From positions 242,863 through 306,862 of the forward strand of contig VMTE01000044.1 of NCBI GenBank assembly GCA_013791775.1: 64,000 bases of DNA, given 5' to 3'. The notes beneath the pieces are model-generated. The model was not told the origin of the DNA, ran no database searches, and was given only the letters and a program-made list of their open reading frames with translations. This DNA is from Hyphomonas sp. (GTDB lineage Bacteria; Pseudomonadota; Alphaproteobacteria; Caulobacterales; Hyphomonadaceae). The translations under genes and the position numbers were made by a program. Below, piece by piece: positions 1 to 9,450 of the stretch. Within the stretch, counting starts at the first letter, position 1. Each line of letters begins with the position of its first letter.

Positions 1-78
1 CTTCCCGTGCCACCGGACGCGGCGCAGCCGGTCCAGCGGCCAGTCCGGAAACCACACCGAGAGATAGCGTTTCATCAT
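1..78 (-). CDS. imuB: ImuB, Y-family polymerase-like mutasome subunit (5' end only)
   Basis: The 26 visible codons begin with two Met codons and read MMKRYLSVWFPDWPLDRLRR, followed by VRWHGK. This is the typical start of ImuB, the catalytically inactive Y-family relative that links ImuA and DnaE2 in SOS translesion synthesis. The rest lies beyond the left edge. The start sits inside the still-open imuA frame, so the two genes overlap by at least 77 bases and are probably translationally coupled. dnaE2 would be expected further left. The call rests on the short N-terminus plus its position behind imuA. Confidence 0.8.
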   Translation of the reverse strand, partial: MMKRYLSVWFPDWPLDRLRRVRWHGK

Positions 79-706
79 TCCACTCGAGATCAAAGACAGT
101 CCCGGCGGCGTTCGGCGCGGTCCGGCAACGCTCGAGCACGGCCCGCCAGCGGGGGTGTCCGGGGGCCTGCGGATCGTACCGGTTCGGGGCGGAGGGGCGG
201 GGATGGATACGCCACCGCGTGGCGGCCGCTGTCGCGCCTTCGCGGGTCTGCGGCATCAGCAGGATCACCGGAACGCCGTGGCGTCCGGAGGCCAGCGTCA
301 GGCGCCGGGTCGCCGTGAAATCCGCCGCCTCGACCTCGGCAATGACAAGGCTCACCGCGCCGGAGACCACGGCTTCCTCGATCACCCACAAGGCATCCGG
401 CAGCGTGCGGACCTTTACGCTGAGGCGCGGGGGCGGCTGGCCCTGCATGTGCCGGAGGGCAGCTTCCGGAACCTGTCCCAGATCGTCGGCGAACCGTGTC
501 TGGCTGACCCACAGCCAGGCACCCGCCTGCGCCGGCCGTGTCGCGGCCAGGACAAAGCCGGTAGCCGCAGCCCGGTCGCCATAGGCCGTTTCGGCGACTT
601 CGTGCAGGCCCACGGCGCCGAGGCCGAACGGAAAGCCCGCCGGCGCCTCCGGCGCCGCTGTGAGCGGGCCCAGCAGGCCTTTCATCTTGAGCGTGGCAAT
701 ATCCAT
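2..706 (-). CDS. imuA: ImuA, SOS mutasome protein (3' end beyond window)
   Basis: At least 235 codons, starting MDIATLKMKG. ImuA is a RecA/SulA-like protein of the ImuA-ImuB-DnaE2 mutasome, which carries out damage-induced mutagenic synthesis. Recognisable family blocks are GLHEVAETAYGDRAAATGF near residues 33-51, a Trp-rich strand (GAWLWVSQTRF), the TRWRI-HPRPSAPNRYDP block and the late LEWNDETLSL block. The start codon at 706-704 is directly preceded by an SOS box, so the promoter and the start are very close together. The frame is open at the left edge and overlaps the imuB start in another frame. Confidence 0.88.
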   Translation of the reverse strand, partial: MDIATLKMKGLLGPLTAAPEAPAGFPFGLGAVGLHEVAETAYGDRAAATGFVLAATRPAQAGAWLWVSQTRFADDLGQVPEAALRHMQGQPPPRLSVKVRTLPDALWVIEEAVVSGAVSLVIAEVEAADFTATRRLTLASGRHGVPVILLMPQTREGATAAATRWRIHPRPSAPNRYDPQAPGHPRWRAVLERCRTAPNAAGTVFDLEWNDETLSLGVVSGLAAGPAAPRPVARE

Positions 707-708
707 AT

Positions 709-723
709 GTTCTTATTTTGTTC
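709..723 (-). promoter_or_regulatory. LexA box (GTTC-N7-GTTC) of imuA
   Basis: The plus strand reads GTTC-TTATTTT-GTTC (GAAC-N7-GAAC towards imuA), an exact match to the alphaproteobacterial LexA direct-repeat operator. It ends 3 bases upstream of the imuA start codon, a position where LexA would block transcription or early elongation. The divergent gene at 870 starts 147 bases away and need not be affected. Confidence 0.88.
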
Positions 724-869
724 TTTTGGGTCGGAGTCAATCCCTTACCCCGCCCGGCTGCGGCGTGACGTCTCGCCATGGCGCCATGTTCACGCTAGAG
801 GCTCGCCCTAGATCCATCGCAGGGGATCAACCCGGCCCCGCCACAAGGGATCGCGATACCGAGGGCACC

Positions 870-2093
870 ATGGCACAATCACAATTCAAGGGGTTCGCCG
901 GCATTGCCATTCGCGGCGAGATGCGCGGCGACCCGGACGATCCGCTGGTGATCCTTGTCCACGGCGGCGGTCAGACCCGGGACATCTGGAACGAAACAGC
1001 GTCAGCGCTGGCACGCGCGGGACGCCAAGTGATCGCCATCGACCTGCGCGGGCACGGCGAGAGCGAATGGCCCGCCGACGGGCGCTATGATTTCGGGGCC
1101 TATGTCGAAGACCTGCGCGCGGTCCTGGCGCAGCTGCCGTCCCGCCCCGTCATCGTCGGTGCATCGCTCGGCGGCTGGGTCGCGGCGGCGGCCATCGGCG
1201 AAGACGGCGCGCACCTGGCGTCCGGCCTGATCCTGGCTGACGCGCCGCCCGACCTCGACCTCACCAACATCCGCAAGGCAGCGGGCACCTTGCGCGCCGC
1301 ATCCGAGACGGCAAAAGGCGCATGGGACCCGCGCATGCTGGAACGGTTTCAGCTTGAGGAGGCCCTGAACCGGTTCAAGGCGGCGGCGCCCAATATCCAG
1401 ATGCCGGTCCTGTTCGTCCGCGGCGCGCTCAGCGATGTCACGGATGCCGCTTCGGCCAGCCGGATCGTCGAACAGATCCCGGGCGCCGAATACGCAGAGA
1501 TCGGCGACGCCGGCCATGTGCTGGCCGCCGACCGGTCAGACCTGTTCAGCGCCACCTTGCTGGATTTCCTGGAGCGCCGGGTTCCGCGCTTCGTGCCGGA
1601 ATACCGCTCGGGGTCCGATGCCCGTACCCTGCGCGAAGCGCTCGGGTGTTTTGCCACGGGTGTCACGGTGGTCACCGCCTTCGAGCGGCCCAGCGGCGAG
1701 CCGGTCGGCCTGACGGCCAACTCGTTCACCTCGGTATCGCTTGATCCGCCCCTCCTGCTCGTCTGCATCGCCAAGACATCCAACAGCCTGAAAGCTCTCG
1801 AAGAGGCGGAGCATTTTGCAGTCAACGTGCTGCACATCGGCCAACAACCCGCCTCGCGCATCTTCTCGCGGCCGGGCGAGGAGCGCTTCCAGCAGACGCC
1901 CTGGAAACGCGGCCGGCATGATGCGCCGCTCCTGTCGAACGCCCTCGCGAATTTCGAATGCCGCCGGCACCAGATCCATGATGGCGGCGACCACGTCATT
2001 CTGGTCGGCGAGGTGCTTCGCGCCAACTTCGACCCGCGCCGGGATCCGCTGCTGTACTTCCGCGGGAAATACCGCCGGCTGCATTTCTCCTGA
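870..2093 (+). CDS. alpha/beta hydrolase - flavin reductase fusion protein
   Basis: 407 residues with two domains in one chain. Residues 20-235 form an alpha/beta hydrolase: oxyanion HGGG 31-34, nucleophile elbow GASLGG with Ser99, probable acid Asp189 and His216 in GDAGH. Residues 250-407 are an HpaC/RutF-type flavin reductase (split-barrel FMN binding) with FATGVTVVTA 261-270, GLTANSFTSVSLDPP 280-294 and GDHVILVGEV 373-382. The reductase domain would use NAD(P)H to reduce free flavin for a partner monooxygenase, and the hydrolase would act on an ester, lactone or carbamate product. No monooxygenase is adjacent. The ATG at 870 with GAGGG upstream is preferred because the frame extends upstream without domain content. 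The substrate is unknown. Confidence 0.88.
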   Translation: MAQSQFKGFAGIAIRGEMRGDPDDPLVILVHGGGQTRDIWNETASALARAGRQVIAIDLRGHGESEWPADGRYDFGAYVEDLRAVLAQLPSRPVIVGASLGGWVAAAAIGEDGAHLASGLILADAPPDLDLTNIRKAAGTLRAASETAKGAWDPRMLERFQLEEALNRFKAAAPNIQMPVLFVRGALSDVTDAASASRIVEQIPGAEYAEIGDAGHVLAADRSDLFSATLLDFLERRVPRFVPEYRSGSDARTLREALGCFATGVTVVTAFERPSGEPVGLTANSFTSVSLDPPLLLVCIAKTSNSLKALEEAEHFAVNVLHIGQQPASRIFSRPGEERFQQTPWKRGRHDAPLLSNALANFECRRHQIHDGGDHVILVGEVLRANFDPRRDPLLYFRGKYRRLHFS

Positions 2094-2107
2094 CCGCGGG
2101 AGGCGGT

Positions 2108-2980
2108 TCAGAGAAACGCCTTCAGATCAGACACGAAGCGGTCGAACTGATCGTGGTGCAGCCAGTGCGCGGCGTTTTCATAAGTGCGCACTTCCGCATT
2201 CCGGAAATGCGCGATGCGCCCGTCTTTTTCCGGGTTCGAGGCCCAGCTGTTCTGGCCGTAGAGCAGCAAGGTGGGGCAGGTAATTTCCCGCCACAGGGCT
2301 TCAACATCTTCGTTGGCCATGTCGTAGGGCACCATCACCCGGAAGTGGTTGTCGAACTTCCAGGAATAGGTCCCGTCCTCGTTCTGGCTGATGCCGTGAA
2401 CGGTCAGGTGGCGCGCCTGCGCATCGCTGAGATAGGCGTTCTCTTCCTTCATGCGCTGATAGGCTTCATCCAGCGTCGCATAGCGTCTCGGACTGCGCCC
2501 CGCCGCCGCCCGCTTGGCATCAATCCAGTCGCGCATCCGCTTGCCGATGGGTGCGCCGAGACGCTCCTTCAGCATCTTGGGTGACGGCCCGAGCCCTTCG
2601 ATGGCCACGAGCTTGCGCACGTTCTCCGGATAGATGCCGGCATAGCGCAGGCAGATGTTGCCCCCATAGGAGTGCGCCACGAGAGTCACCGGAGACAGCT
2701 GCTTCTGGTGGATCAGTTGTGCCAGATCATACACGCAGGAGCGCACCGAATAGTCGCCGTCGGCCGACCAGCTGCTGTCGCCATGCCCGCGAAGGTCCGG
2801 CGCAATCACATGCCAGTCGCTGCGCAGTTCATCGGCGACCCAATCCCAGCTCCGGCAATGGTCCCGGCCGCCATGCAGCAGGATCAGGGGCGGGGCGTCC
2901 GCATTGCCCCAATCGACATAGTGAAGCCGGAGGCGCTGCGAGAAATAGCTGTGTGAGGTAGGGCCGGTAATCATGTCCAT
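2108..2980 (-). CDS. alpha/beta hydrolase
   Basis: 290 residues, a single-domain alpha/beta hydrolase of the epoxide hydrolase/esterase type. It shows HGGRDH at 36-41, the DLRGHGDSS strand-turn at 62-70, nucleophile elbow AHSYGG with Ser104, and a late His in the NAAHWLHHD segment. The cap region (about 140-200) is charged and helical. It converges with the preceding gene, 14 bases between the stop codons. It resembles the N-terminal half of that neighbour in fold and in the RGHG/SADG motifs, so an old duplication is possible. Substrate unknown. Confidence 0.88.
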   Translation of the reverse strand: MDMITGPTSHSYFSQRLRLHYVDWGNADAPPLILLHGGRDHCRSWDWVADELRSDWHVIAPDLRGHGDSSWSADGDYSVRSCVYDLAQLIHQKQLSPVTLVAHSYGGNICLRYAGIYPENVRKLVAIEGLGPSPKMLKERLGAPIGKRMRDWIDAKRAAAGRSPRRYATLDEAYQRMKEENAYLSDAQARHLTVHGISQNEDGTYSWKFDNHFRVMVPYDMANEDVEALWREITCPTLLLYGQNSWASNPEKDGRIAHFRNAEVRTYENAAHWLHHDQFDRFVSDLKAFL

Positions 2981-3141
2981 GAATTAGCCCCAGCCGGCCG
3001 CCAGCGTCCAGAGCCCGGACCGGCAACTGCCGCAACGACAAGCCTTCGCCCCCCGTTGCGTCGGTCCGCAAGCACGCTAGGCTGGCTCCACAACGCACCG
3101 CTCGAAACAGGGCGGCGCACACGGTCTCCGGGGAGGAACCA

Positions 3142-5109
3142 ATGCAAAAGATCCTGGCTGCACTCTGTGCCGCAGCAATCGGCACGTCCTGCACCCTGTC
3201 CAGCGAACCTGTGGAACGAGCGACGGGCGAAGCGACACCGGCAACCGTCGCGGCAAACCAGGCGTTTTCCGCAGGCTTGCCCTGGAGCGACGAGACTGAA
3301 GCCGCGCTCGCCAGCCGGGGCTTCATCGCGGCGCTGGACGATCCGAAGATCCTGTCCGCCGATGGCCGGACCGTGTTTGACGCCAGCGCCTACGACTTCG
3401 CGGACGGCGAGGTCCAGGCGACGATGAACCCGAGCCTTTGGCGCCACCTCAGCCTGATGAACAATCACGGTCTGTTCGAAGTGGTACCGGGGCTCTGGCA
3501 GGTTCGTGGTCTCGATCTCTCGGTGATGAGCGTGATCGCAACCGAAACCGGCTACATCCTCGTCGATCCGCTGACGTCCACCGAAACCGCCGCCGCCGCG
3601 CTGGGCCTTGTGCGCAAGCATGTCGGCGACAGGCCGGTGGTCGCTGTGATCTACACGCACAGCCACGGCGATCATTTCGGCGGCGTCAAAGGGGTTGTCA
3701 GCCAGGCGGACGTTGACGCCGGCAAGGTCCGGATCATCGCGCCGGACGGGTTCATGGATCATGCCGTGAGCGAGAACCTGATCGCCGGCCCCGCGATGAC
3801 CCGGCGGGCCACCTACCAGTTCGGCACGCGCCTCACACCCGGCCCCGCCGGGCAGGGCGGCGCCGGCATCGGGACCGGTCTGCCGAGCGGCACCTTCAGC
3901 CTCATCGCGCCCACCTACTCCGTCAAGGAGACGGGCGAGAAGCTCGTCATCGACGGCATCGAGATTGAATTCCAGGTAACGCCGGGCACCGAGGCGCCCG
4001 CGGAGATGAACTTCTACCTGCCGCACCTGCGCGCGCTGTGTCTCGCAGAAAATGCCAATGCCACAATGCACAACGTGCTTCCGCCTCGCGGCGCGCTGGT
4101 GCGCGATTCCAAGGCGTGGGCGGACTATCTGACCGAGTCGATCCGCCTTTTCGGCGACCGCACGGATGTGATGTTCGTCTCGCACGGCTGGCCACGCTGG
4201 GGCCAGTCCGATGTCGTCACCTTCATGGGGCTCCACCGTGACGCCTACAAATATCTCCACGATCAGTCGGTGCGTCTGATGAACAAGGGGTACACGGCCG
4301 AAGAAATCGCCGAAGTGATCGCCCTGCCGGACGCCCTCGCCTCGAAATGGTACAACCGGGGCTATTACGGCACGATGGCCCACAATTCGAAGGCCGTGTA
4401 TCAGCGCTATCTCGGCTGGTATGACGGCAACCCTGCCAACCTCAATCCCTGGCCGCCCGAAGAGGCCGCCGTGCGCTACGTCGAAGCGATGGGCGGCGCG
4501 CGCAAGGCGCTTCGCATCGCGCAGAAGGCGTACAAGGCGGGCGACTATCGCTGGGCCGCCGAAGTTGCCAGCCGGATCGTGTTTGCCGATCCGGCAAACC
4601 TCGATGCGCGCGAGATTCTCGCGCAGTCCTTCGAGCAGATGGGCTACCAGGCTGAAGGCTCGCTCTGGCGGAACATGTACCTGACCGGCGCCGCCGAATC
4701 GCGGGCCGCGCCGCAAGCGGCCACCGTCTCGGCGCTGTCTCCGGACGTGATTTCGGCGATCTCGGTCGAACAGGTCTTCGACATGCTGGCCGTGCGGATT
4801 GATCCCGCTCTGGCAGAAGGCAAGTCGGTGTCCATCCTGTTCGAGTTCCCGGATGCCGGCGAAGCCCGCCTTGTCACGATCCGGAACTCCGTGCTGGTGC
4901 ACGAGGCCGGGGCCGGCGCCCAGGCTGACGCCACCTTGCGCCTGCCGAAGGCGGCATTCCTCGGCATGATCTTCGCCGGTCAGAAGCCGGCGGACCTCGT
5001 GGCCAAGGGCGCGCTGACGATGCAGGGCGATCCGCTGGCGGCCGCAACATTGCTCGGCGTGCTGGATCCTCCGGCGCCGCCGGAACCCTTCCCGATCGTC
5101 ACACCCTGA
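3142..5109 (+). CDS. alkyl sulfatase-like metallo-hydrolase lipoprotein (SdsA/BDS1 family)
   Basis: 655 residues, near the family length. A type II-like signal ends near Cys17 (IGTSC), suggesting an exported lipoprotein. The core is a metallo-beta-lactamase fold with the dinuclear zinc motif THSHGDHFGG at 172-181 (ligands His173, His175, Asp177, His178). The middle carries the alkylsulfatase dimerisation region (AVRYVEAMGGARKAL and following helices), and the last 110 residues form the SCP2-like lipid-binding domain. Family members hydrolyse primary or secondary alkyl sulfates such as dodecyl sulfate, releasing alcohol and sulfate. GGAGG precedes the ATG. It stands alone as a transcription unit. 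Confidence 0.9.
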   Translation: MQKILAALCAAAIGTSCTLSSEPVERATGEATPATVAANQAFSAGLPWSDETEAALASRGFIAALDDPKILSADGRTVFDASAYDFADGEVQATMNPSLWRHLSLMNNHGLFEVVPGLWQVRGLDLSVMSVIATETGYILVDPLTSTETAAAALGLVRKHVGDRPVVAVIYTHSHGDHFGGVKGVVSQADVDAGKVRIIAPDGFMDHAVSENLIAGPAMTRRATYQFGTRLTPGPAGQGGAGIGTGLPSGTFSLIAPTYSVKETGEKLVIDGIEIEFQVTPGTEAPAEMNFYLPHLRALCLAENANATMHNVLPPRGALVRDSKAWADYLTESIRLFGDRTDVMFVSHGWPRWGQSDVVTFMGLHRDAYKYLHDQSVRLMNKGYTAEEIAEVIALPDALASKWYNRGYYGTMAHNSKAVYQRYLGWYDGNPANLNPWPPEEAAVRYVEAMGGARKALRIAQKAYKAGDYRWAAEVASRIVFADPANLDAREILAQSFEQMGYQAEGSLWRNMYLTGAAESRAAPQAATVSALSPDVISAISVEQVFDMLAVRIDPALAEGKSVSILFEFPDAGEARLVTIRNSVLVHEAGAGAQADATLRLPKAAFLGMIFAGQKPADLVAKGALTMQGDPLAAATLLGVLDPPAPPEPFPIVTP

Positions 5110-5116
5110 GCGGGCT

Positions 5117-5494
5117 CTAGCCTTTGGTGCTGCAGCGCGCGTTGAACACGGAAACGTCGGTGTTGAACTGTTTCACGGTGGCCTGCAAAGCCAGCTCGTC
5201 GCGCGCCAGTTGCTGGCGGGCGGACGTGTAGGCGGCCTTGGCGCTGTCGGCGGCAGCGGCGTGCGCGTCCGAGATCAGCCGGTGGATTTCAACATCCTCC
5301 CAGGCCTCGCCCGCCGCCTCGACGGCGATGGCGGACGCATCGCGCCGCTCGGTCAGACCTGTTATCTCGGTCTGCCGGGGGACCAGCGTGGCCTGCATGG
5401 CCTTGCAGGCCGCCACATCGGTTTTGCCATTCGCCTGCGCCGGCGCGGCGAGGACAAGGGCGAAGACGCCAAGGGTGAACAACGTACGAAGCAT
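5117..5494 (-). CDS. small exported coiled-coil protein, unknown function
   Basis: 125 residues from the ATG at 5494; a GTG 21 bases upstream in frame would add seven residues. MLRTLFTLGVFALVLAAPAQA is a clear signal peptide. The mature part is Ala-rich and helical with heptad-like spacing (about 40-105) and two cysteines, one near each end (VAACKAM and NARCST), that could form a disulfide. No family recognised. It follows the DUF3137 gene on the same strand after 86 bases and may be cotranscribed with it. Confidence 0.65.
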   Translation of the reverse strand: MLRTLFTLGVFALVLAAPAQANGKTDVAACKAMQATLVPRQTEITGLTERRDASAIAVEAAGEAWEDVEIHRLISDAHAAAADSAKAAYTSARQQLARDELALQATVKQFNTDVSVFNARCSTKG

Positions 5495-5580
5495 GAAGAT
5501 CACTTTCACGAACACTGCGGCAATTATTCGGCGGGTTGATGAAGCCAGCGTGAACAGTCTCAGACGCAGGCTGCTGCTCG

Positions 5581-6585
5581 TCAGCTTGGCGGCGGCAGGC
5601 GGCTGCGGCCCGCCGTCACCGCGTCGATCAAATGGAACACCGCCGCAAAATCCTTCAGCAGCTCATGCACCCGGTCTGCGCTGTCGAGCGGCTTGAACAT
5701 CGAGCCCGGCTCGAACAGGTTCCCGCCCTGCACCGTGATGAACATCTCGCCGCCATCAAACGCGGCCTTGAGTTTCCCGCCCCGGAAAACGCCTTCGAGA
5801 TCGACCAGCTTCTGCATGAGATCCGGCGTCAGCAGGTAACGGCTCTCGACCTGGTCGGTTGTGTAAACCTCGAAGATCTTCTCGAAGGTCGGGTCTTCCA
5901 GCGCGGCGCGCTGCATGCCCTTGCCGCCGCCGAAGCGGTTGAAGAAACCGGCGTCCCGCGTGATCAGTGTGCGGCCATAGAAGTTCTTGTGAAAATCGAA
6001 GCGCAGGCACTGACCCTTGAAGACGGTCACCCAGGTCGTCTGTGTGCGTCCTTTGGAATCGGTCGTGGTGCGGCGCTCTTCGAGATGCGCCTCGAACAGT
6101 TCGAAATCGACCATGCCCCGGCGGCCCGTGAGAAGGTCCTCGTACTTCGATCGGTCCCAGCCCGGCACCACGCCGACTTCCTTGTGCCGGAAGATCGACT
6201 CGCAGTCGCCAGGAACAGCCGTGAAATACAGGTTCAGCTTGCTCGCTATCGGCTCGACGATCAGTGACTTCGCTTCACCGGCCAGGCGCATGATGCCCAT
6301 GTTGCCCCAACCGATGACGCCAAACCCGATGATCGCCACGATGATGGCCACCGCAGGCATTTTCAGCAGCGCCAGTCCGACCCCCGCGCCCACCAGAATG
6401 ATCGCCCCGCCGGCCCACCGTGTCTGGATGGCGCGCTCGGCGGCCGCGATGCGTTCCAATTCCCGCGCCACGAGGCTCGGGCGGATTTCCTCGTCATAGA
6501 GGCGGCCGAAATCCGCAAATTCCGGCGGCAGGTCGCCGAGCGACGGCGAGGTGCCCGGCGCGGAAGCCTTGTCGCGTTCACTCAT
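5581..6585 (-). CDS. DUF3137 membrane protein
   Basis: 334 residues. The N-terminal 50 residues are cytosolic and helical, followed by two closely spaced membrane segments (about 59-77 and 79-98, rich in Ile/Val/Gly/Ala). A large soluble C-terminal region has the family hallmarks: FEAHLEERR, then TVFKGQCLRFDFHKNFYGRT, then RYLLTPDLMQKL. Function is unknown; the family is widespread in alphaproteobacteria. It ends in a Pro/Ser tail. Upstream is ilvD on the same strand, 79 bases away. Confidence 0.85.
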   Translation of the reverse strand: MSERDKASAPGTSPSLGDLPPEFADFGRLYDEEIRPSLVARELERIAAAERAIQTRWAGGAIILVGAGVGLALLKMPAVAIIVAIIGFGVIGWGNMGIMRLAGEAKSLIVEPIASKLNLYFTAVPGDCESIFRHKEVGVVPGWDRSKYEDLLTGRRGMVDFELFEAHLEERRTTTDSKGRTQTTWVTVFKGQCLRFDFHKNFYGRTLITRDAGFFNRFGGGKGMQRAALEDPTFEKIFEVYTTDQVESRYLLTPDLMQKLVDLEGVFRGGKLKAAFDGGEMFITVQGGNLFEPGSMFKPLDSADRVHELLKDFAAVFHLIDAVTAGRSRLPPPS

Positions 6586-6664
6586 GCCCGGCTCCCCCGT
6601 CTGCGGTCCGCACCGAGCTTAAGGGGCGCCGGCGCAGACGGAAAGGGCCTGTGCTGCGGCGCCC

Positions 6665-8392
6665 TCAGATATCGGCGTAAACGTGGCGCTCGCCTTCGAA
6701 GCCGGGGTGGGTGACCGCCCCTTCGTGCGCCGGGCCCACCAGCCTGGCAAACTTCTGCAACGCGCCGGACCCGTAGCGGGTGGCGCGCGGTTTCCATTCG
6801 CGCTTCCGGTCGGCCAGGTCCGCCGGCGTGAGGCGCACGTCGATGGTGCCCTTGATGGCGTCAAGCGTGATGATGTCACCGTCCCTGACGAGACCGATCG
6901 GGCCGCCCTCTGCGGCCTCGGGTCCGACATGCCCGACGCAGAATCCGCGCGTTGCGCCGGAGAACCGGCCGTCGGTGATCAGCGCCACCTTGTCGCCCAT
7001 GCCCTGGCCATACAGCGCCGCCGTCGTCGACAGCATCTCGCGCATGCCAGGGCCGCCCTTCGGCCCTTCGTAGCGGATGACCAGTACGTCGCCTTCCTTG
7101 TACTGGCGGTCACGCACGGCCGCAAAGCAGGCTTCCTCGCCGTCGAACACGCGGGCGGGGCCGGTGAAGGTCAGATCCTTGAGTCCCGCCACCTTCACGA
7201 TGGCGCCGTCCGGTGCCAGCGAGCCCCACAGGCCGACCACGCCGCCATTCGGCGAAATCGGATCGTGCGCTTCGCGGATCACCTTCTGGTTCTTGTTGAA
7301 GACGACATCTTTCAGGTTCTCCGCCACCGTCTTGCCGGTGACGGTCATGCAATGCCCATGGATCAGGCCGGCATCGTAGAGCGTCTTCATCAGCATCGGC
7401 ACGCCACCGGCCTCGCCGAAATCCTTGGCGACATATTCGCCGCCGGGCTTCAGGCTCACGATGTAAGGTGTCTTGGCGAAGATCTCGGCGACGTCCTTGA
7501 GGTCGAACTGCACGCCGCATTCGTGCGCCATCGCCGGCAGGTGAAGCGCCGCGTTGGTCGACCCCCCCGTCGCCGCCACCACCACCGCAGCGTTCTCGAA
7601 CGCCTCGCGGGTACAGATGTCCCGTGGACGGATGTTCTTCTCGATCAGGCTCATCACCGCCTTGCCGCTTTCAGCGCAATAGGCGTCGCGGTCGAGGTTC
7701 GGCGCCGGAAGCGCAGACGACAGCGGCAGCGCGAGGCCGATGGCTTCCGATACGCAGGCCATGGTGTTCGCCGTGAACTGGCCGCCGCAGGCGCCGTCGC
7801 CGGGGCAGGCCAGCTTCTCGATGGCATGCAGCTTGGCTTCGGTCATGTCTTTCGAACCGGCGGCATGCGCGCCCACCGCCTCGAACACATCCATCACCGT
7901 GATGTCGTGGCCCTCGAACCGGCCCGGCATGATCGAGCCGCCATAGATGAAGACCGACGGCACGTTCAGGCGCAGCATCGCCATCATCATGCCCGGCAGC
8001 GACTTGTCGCAGCCCGCCACGCCGATCAGCGCGTCATAGGAATGGCCGCGCATGGTGAGCTCGACCGAGTCCGCGATCACTTCACGGCTCACCAGCGACG
8101 AGCGCATGCCCTCATGGCCCATCGCAATGCCGTCCGTGACGGTGATGGTGCAGAACTCGCGCGGTGTTCCATCGGCGGCCTTGACGCCGGCGCTGGCGGC
8201 ATGCGCCTGGCGCATCAGTGCCGTGTTGCACGGCGCCGCTTCGTTCCAGCAGGAGGCGACGCCCACGAAGGGCTTCTTGATGTCCTTGGTCGAGAGGCCC
8301 ATCGCATAATAATAGCTGCGGTGCGGCGCCCGTTCGGGGCCTTCGGTCACGTGGCGAGAGGGCAGGCGGGACTTATCCCAGGTCTTGGTCAT
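6665..8392 (-). CDS. ilvD: dihydroxy-acid dehydratase
   Basis: 575 residues, full length. IlvD dehydrates 2,3-dihydroxy-isovalerate (or -methylvalerate) to the 2-keto acid in valine/isoleucine synthesis, in the cytosol. The three Fe-S cysteines are visible: Cys55 in EAAPCN, Cys128 in AGCDKSLPG and Cys202 in GACGG, followed by QFTANTM. The carboxylated-lysine region and the GGPGMREML motif near the C-terminus are intact. Sugar-acid dehydratases of the IlvD/Edd family are similar, but the GACGG-TANTM pattern and the length favour DHAD. It probably forms its own unit; the asparaginase-like gene ends 65 bases upstream. Confidence 0.93.
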   Translation of the reverse strand: MTKTWDKSRLPSRHVTEGPERAPHRSYYYAMGLSTKDIKKPFVGVASCWNEAAPCNTALMRQAHAASAGVKAADGTPREFCTITVTDGIAMGHEGMRSSLVSREVIADSVELTMRGHSYDALIGVAGCDKSLPGMMMAMLRLNVPSVFIYGGSIMPGRFEGHDITVMDVFEAVGAHAAGSKDMTEAKLHAIEKLACPGDGACGGQFTANTMACVSEAIGLALPLSSALPAPNLDRDAYCAESGKAVMSLIEKNIRPRDICTREAFENAAVVVAATGGSTNAALHLPAMAHECGVQFDLKDVAEIFAKTPYIVSLKPGGEYVAKDFGEAGGVPMLMKTLYDAGLIHGHCMTVTGKTVAENLKDVVFNKNQKVIREAHDPISPNGGVVGLWGSLAPDGAIVKVAGLKDLTFTGPARVFDGEEACFAAVRDRQYKEGDVLVIRYEGPKGGPGMREMLSTTAALYGQGMGDKVALITDGRFSGATRGFCVGHVGPEAAEGGPIGLVRDGDIITLDAIKGTIDVRLTPADLADRKREWKPRATRYGSGALQKFARLVGPAHEGAVTHPGFEGERHVYADI

Positions 8393-8457
8393 TGAAGCGC
8401 GTTCCCGTTCGGAGTTGCGAAAAGGGCCTAGCGCGCAATTTCCTTCCCGAAAAGGGC

Positions 8458-9450
8458 TTATTCATCACCGTAAATGGCGACCTTTGCCCCGGAAGCGTCA
8501 ATCACGCCGCGATACATTCCGGCTGAATTGAAAACGAAAGCCGGCGTGCCTGCGCCGTCAATCACGATCACGCCGCCGTCGCCGCCCAAAGTTGCGACCT
8601 CGTCCAGCGCAATACCCGCCGCAATCGCAATCGGCTCGCCGGCCAGCTTCACCCGGTCGCAAATCGTCTTGGCAACGCCGACGCGGATGAAATACTCGCC
8701 GTGCCCCGTGGCGGAAACCGCGCAGACGCCGTTCTCGGCGTAAGTTGCCGCGCCGATCAGGGGCGTATCGCCGACCCGGCCCGCCGCCTTGGCCGTCATC
8801 CCGCCCGTCGTCGTGGCAGCGGCGAGGTTGCCGTTCGTGTCGATGGCGACGGCGCCGACCGTGCCGTGCCGGTCTGCCGCCGTCCGCGCGCGGTCTTCGA
8901 GGACCCGCTCCAGGGCTTGCCGGCGCCAATCGGTGTCAAAGTAGGTGTTGTCGACCATGTCGAGGCCCTGCGCCTCGGCGAAGGCATCCGCGCCCGTCCC
9001 CGCGAACATTACATGCTCGGACTTGTCCATCACGGCCCGCGCGGCCTTGATCGGGTTCTTCACGCGCATCACCCCGGCTACCGCGCCAGCATTGCGGTCC
9101 CGTCCGTCCATGATGGCGGCGTCGAGTTCATGTCGCGCATCTGCCGTGAACACGGCGCCATGACCCGCGTTGAACAACGGGTTGTCTTCCATCACCAGCA
9201 CGGCGGCTTCGACAGCGTCGATGGCTTCACCGCCGCTGCTCAGCACCCTGGCGCCAGCTTCGAGCGCCTCGTTGAGCGCCGCCGTGTAGGCAGCTTCCAT
9301 TTCGGGCGACAGGTTTTCGCGCAGGATTACGCCTGCGCCGCCATGAATCACGAGCCGCCATTCAGGTTTGACCGGCATGGGTGCCTCCGGAATTGTCGAA
9401 CAGGCCGCAACCAGCAAAACAGACAGCAGGCTGATGAGGCGCGGCATCAC
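8458..9450 (-). CDS. isoaspartyl peptidase / L-asparaginase (type III, Ntn-hydrolase), lipoprotein
   Basis: 330 residues. A lipoprotein signal ([17 protein letters not shown], lipobox Cys17) precedes the Ntn-hydrolase precursor. IHGGAG is at 35-40, NAGHGAVF at 94-101, and the self-cleavage site HGTVGAVA lies at 195-202 with Thr197 as the new N-terminal nucleophile; GGMTAK follows as substrate loop. The enzyme removes isoaspartyl dipeptides or asparagine after autoproteolysis into alpha and beta chains. A membrane-anchored form is less usual than the cytosolic EcAIII form. The start overlaps the valS stop by 4 bases (ATGA), so it is translated behind valS. Confidence 0.9.
   Translation of the reverse strand: MMPRLISLLSVLLVAACSTIPEAPMPVKPEWRLVIHGGAGVILRENLSPEMEAAYTAALNEALEAGARVLSSGGEAIDAVEAAVLVMEDNPLFNAGHGAVFTADARHELDAAIMDGRDRNAGAVAGVMRVKNPIKAARAVMDKSEHVMFAGTGADAFAEAQGLDMVDNTYFDTDWRRQALERVLEDRARTAADRHGTVGAVAIDTNGNLAAATTTGGMTAKAAGRVGDTPLIGAATYAENGVCAVSATGHGEYFIRVGVAKTICDRVKLAGEPIAIAAGIALDEVATLGGDGGVIVIDGAGTPAFVFNSAGMYRGVIDASGAKVAIYGDE

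Noticed and set aside
90-779. 229-codon minus-strand frame
   Set aside because: Different frame from imuA; the imuA frame carries the family motifs and the SOS box.
2971-4902. 643-codon minus-strand frame
   Set aside because: It lies fully opposite the alkylsulfatase-like gene, which has clear zinc motifs; the antisense translation is His/Arg-rich shadow sequence.
6683-8395. 570-codon plus-strand frame
   Set aside because: Antisense shadow of ilvD, with no motif or ribosome site.
8393-8457. Two copies of GCCCTTTTCG on the minus strand
   Set aside because: Too short and without pairing potential to call a terminator or operator.
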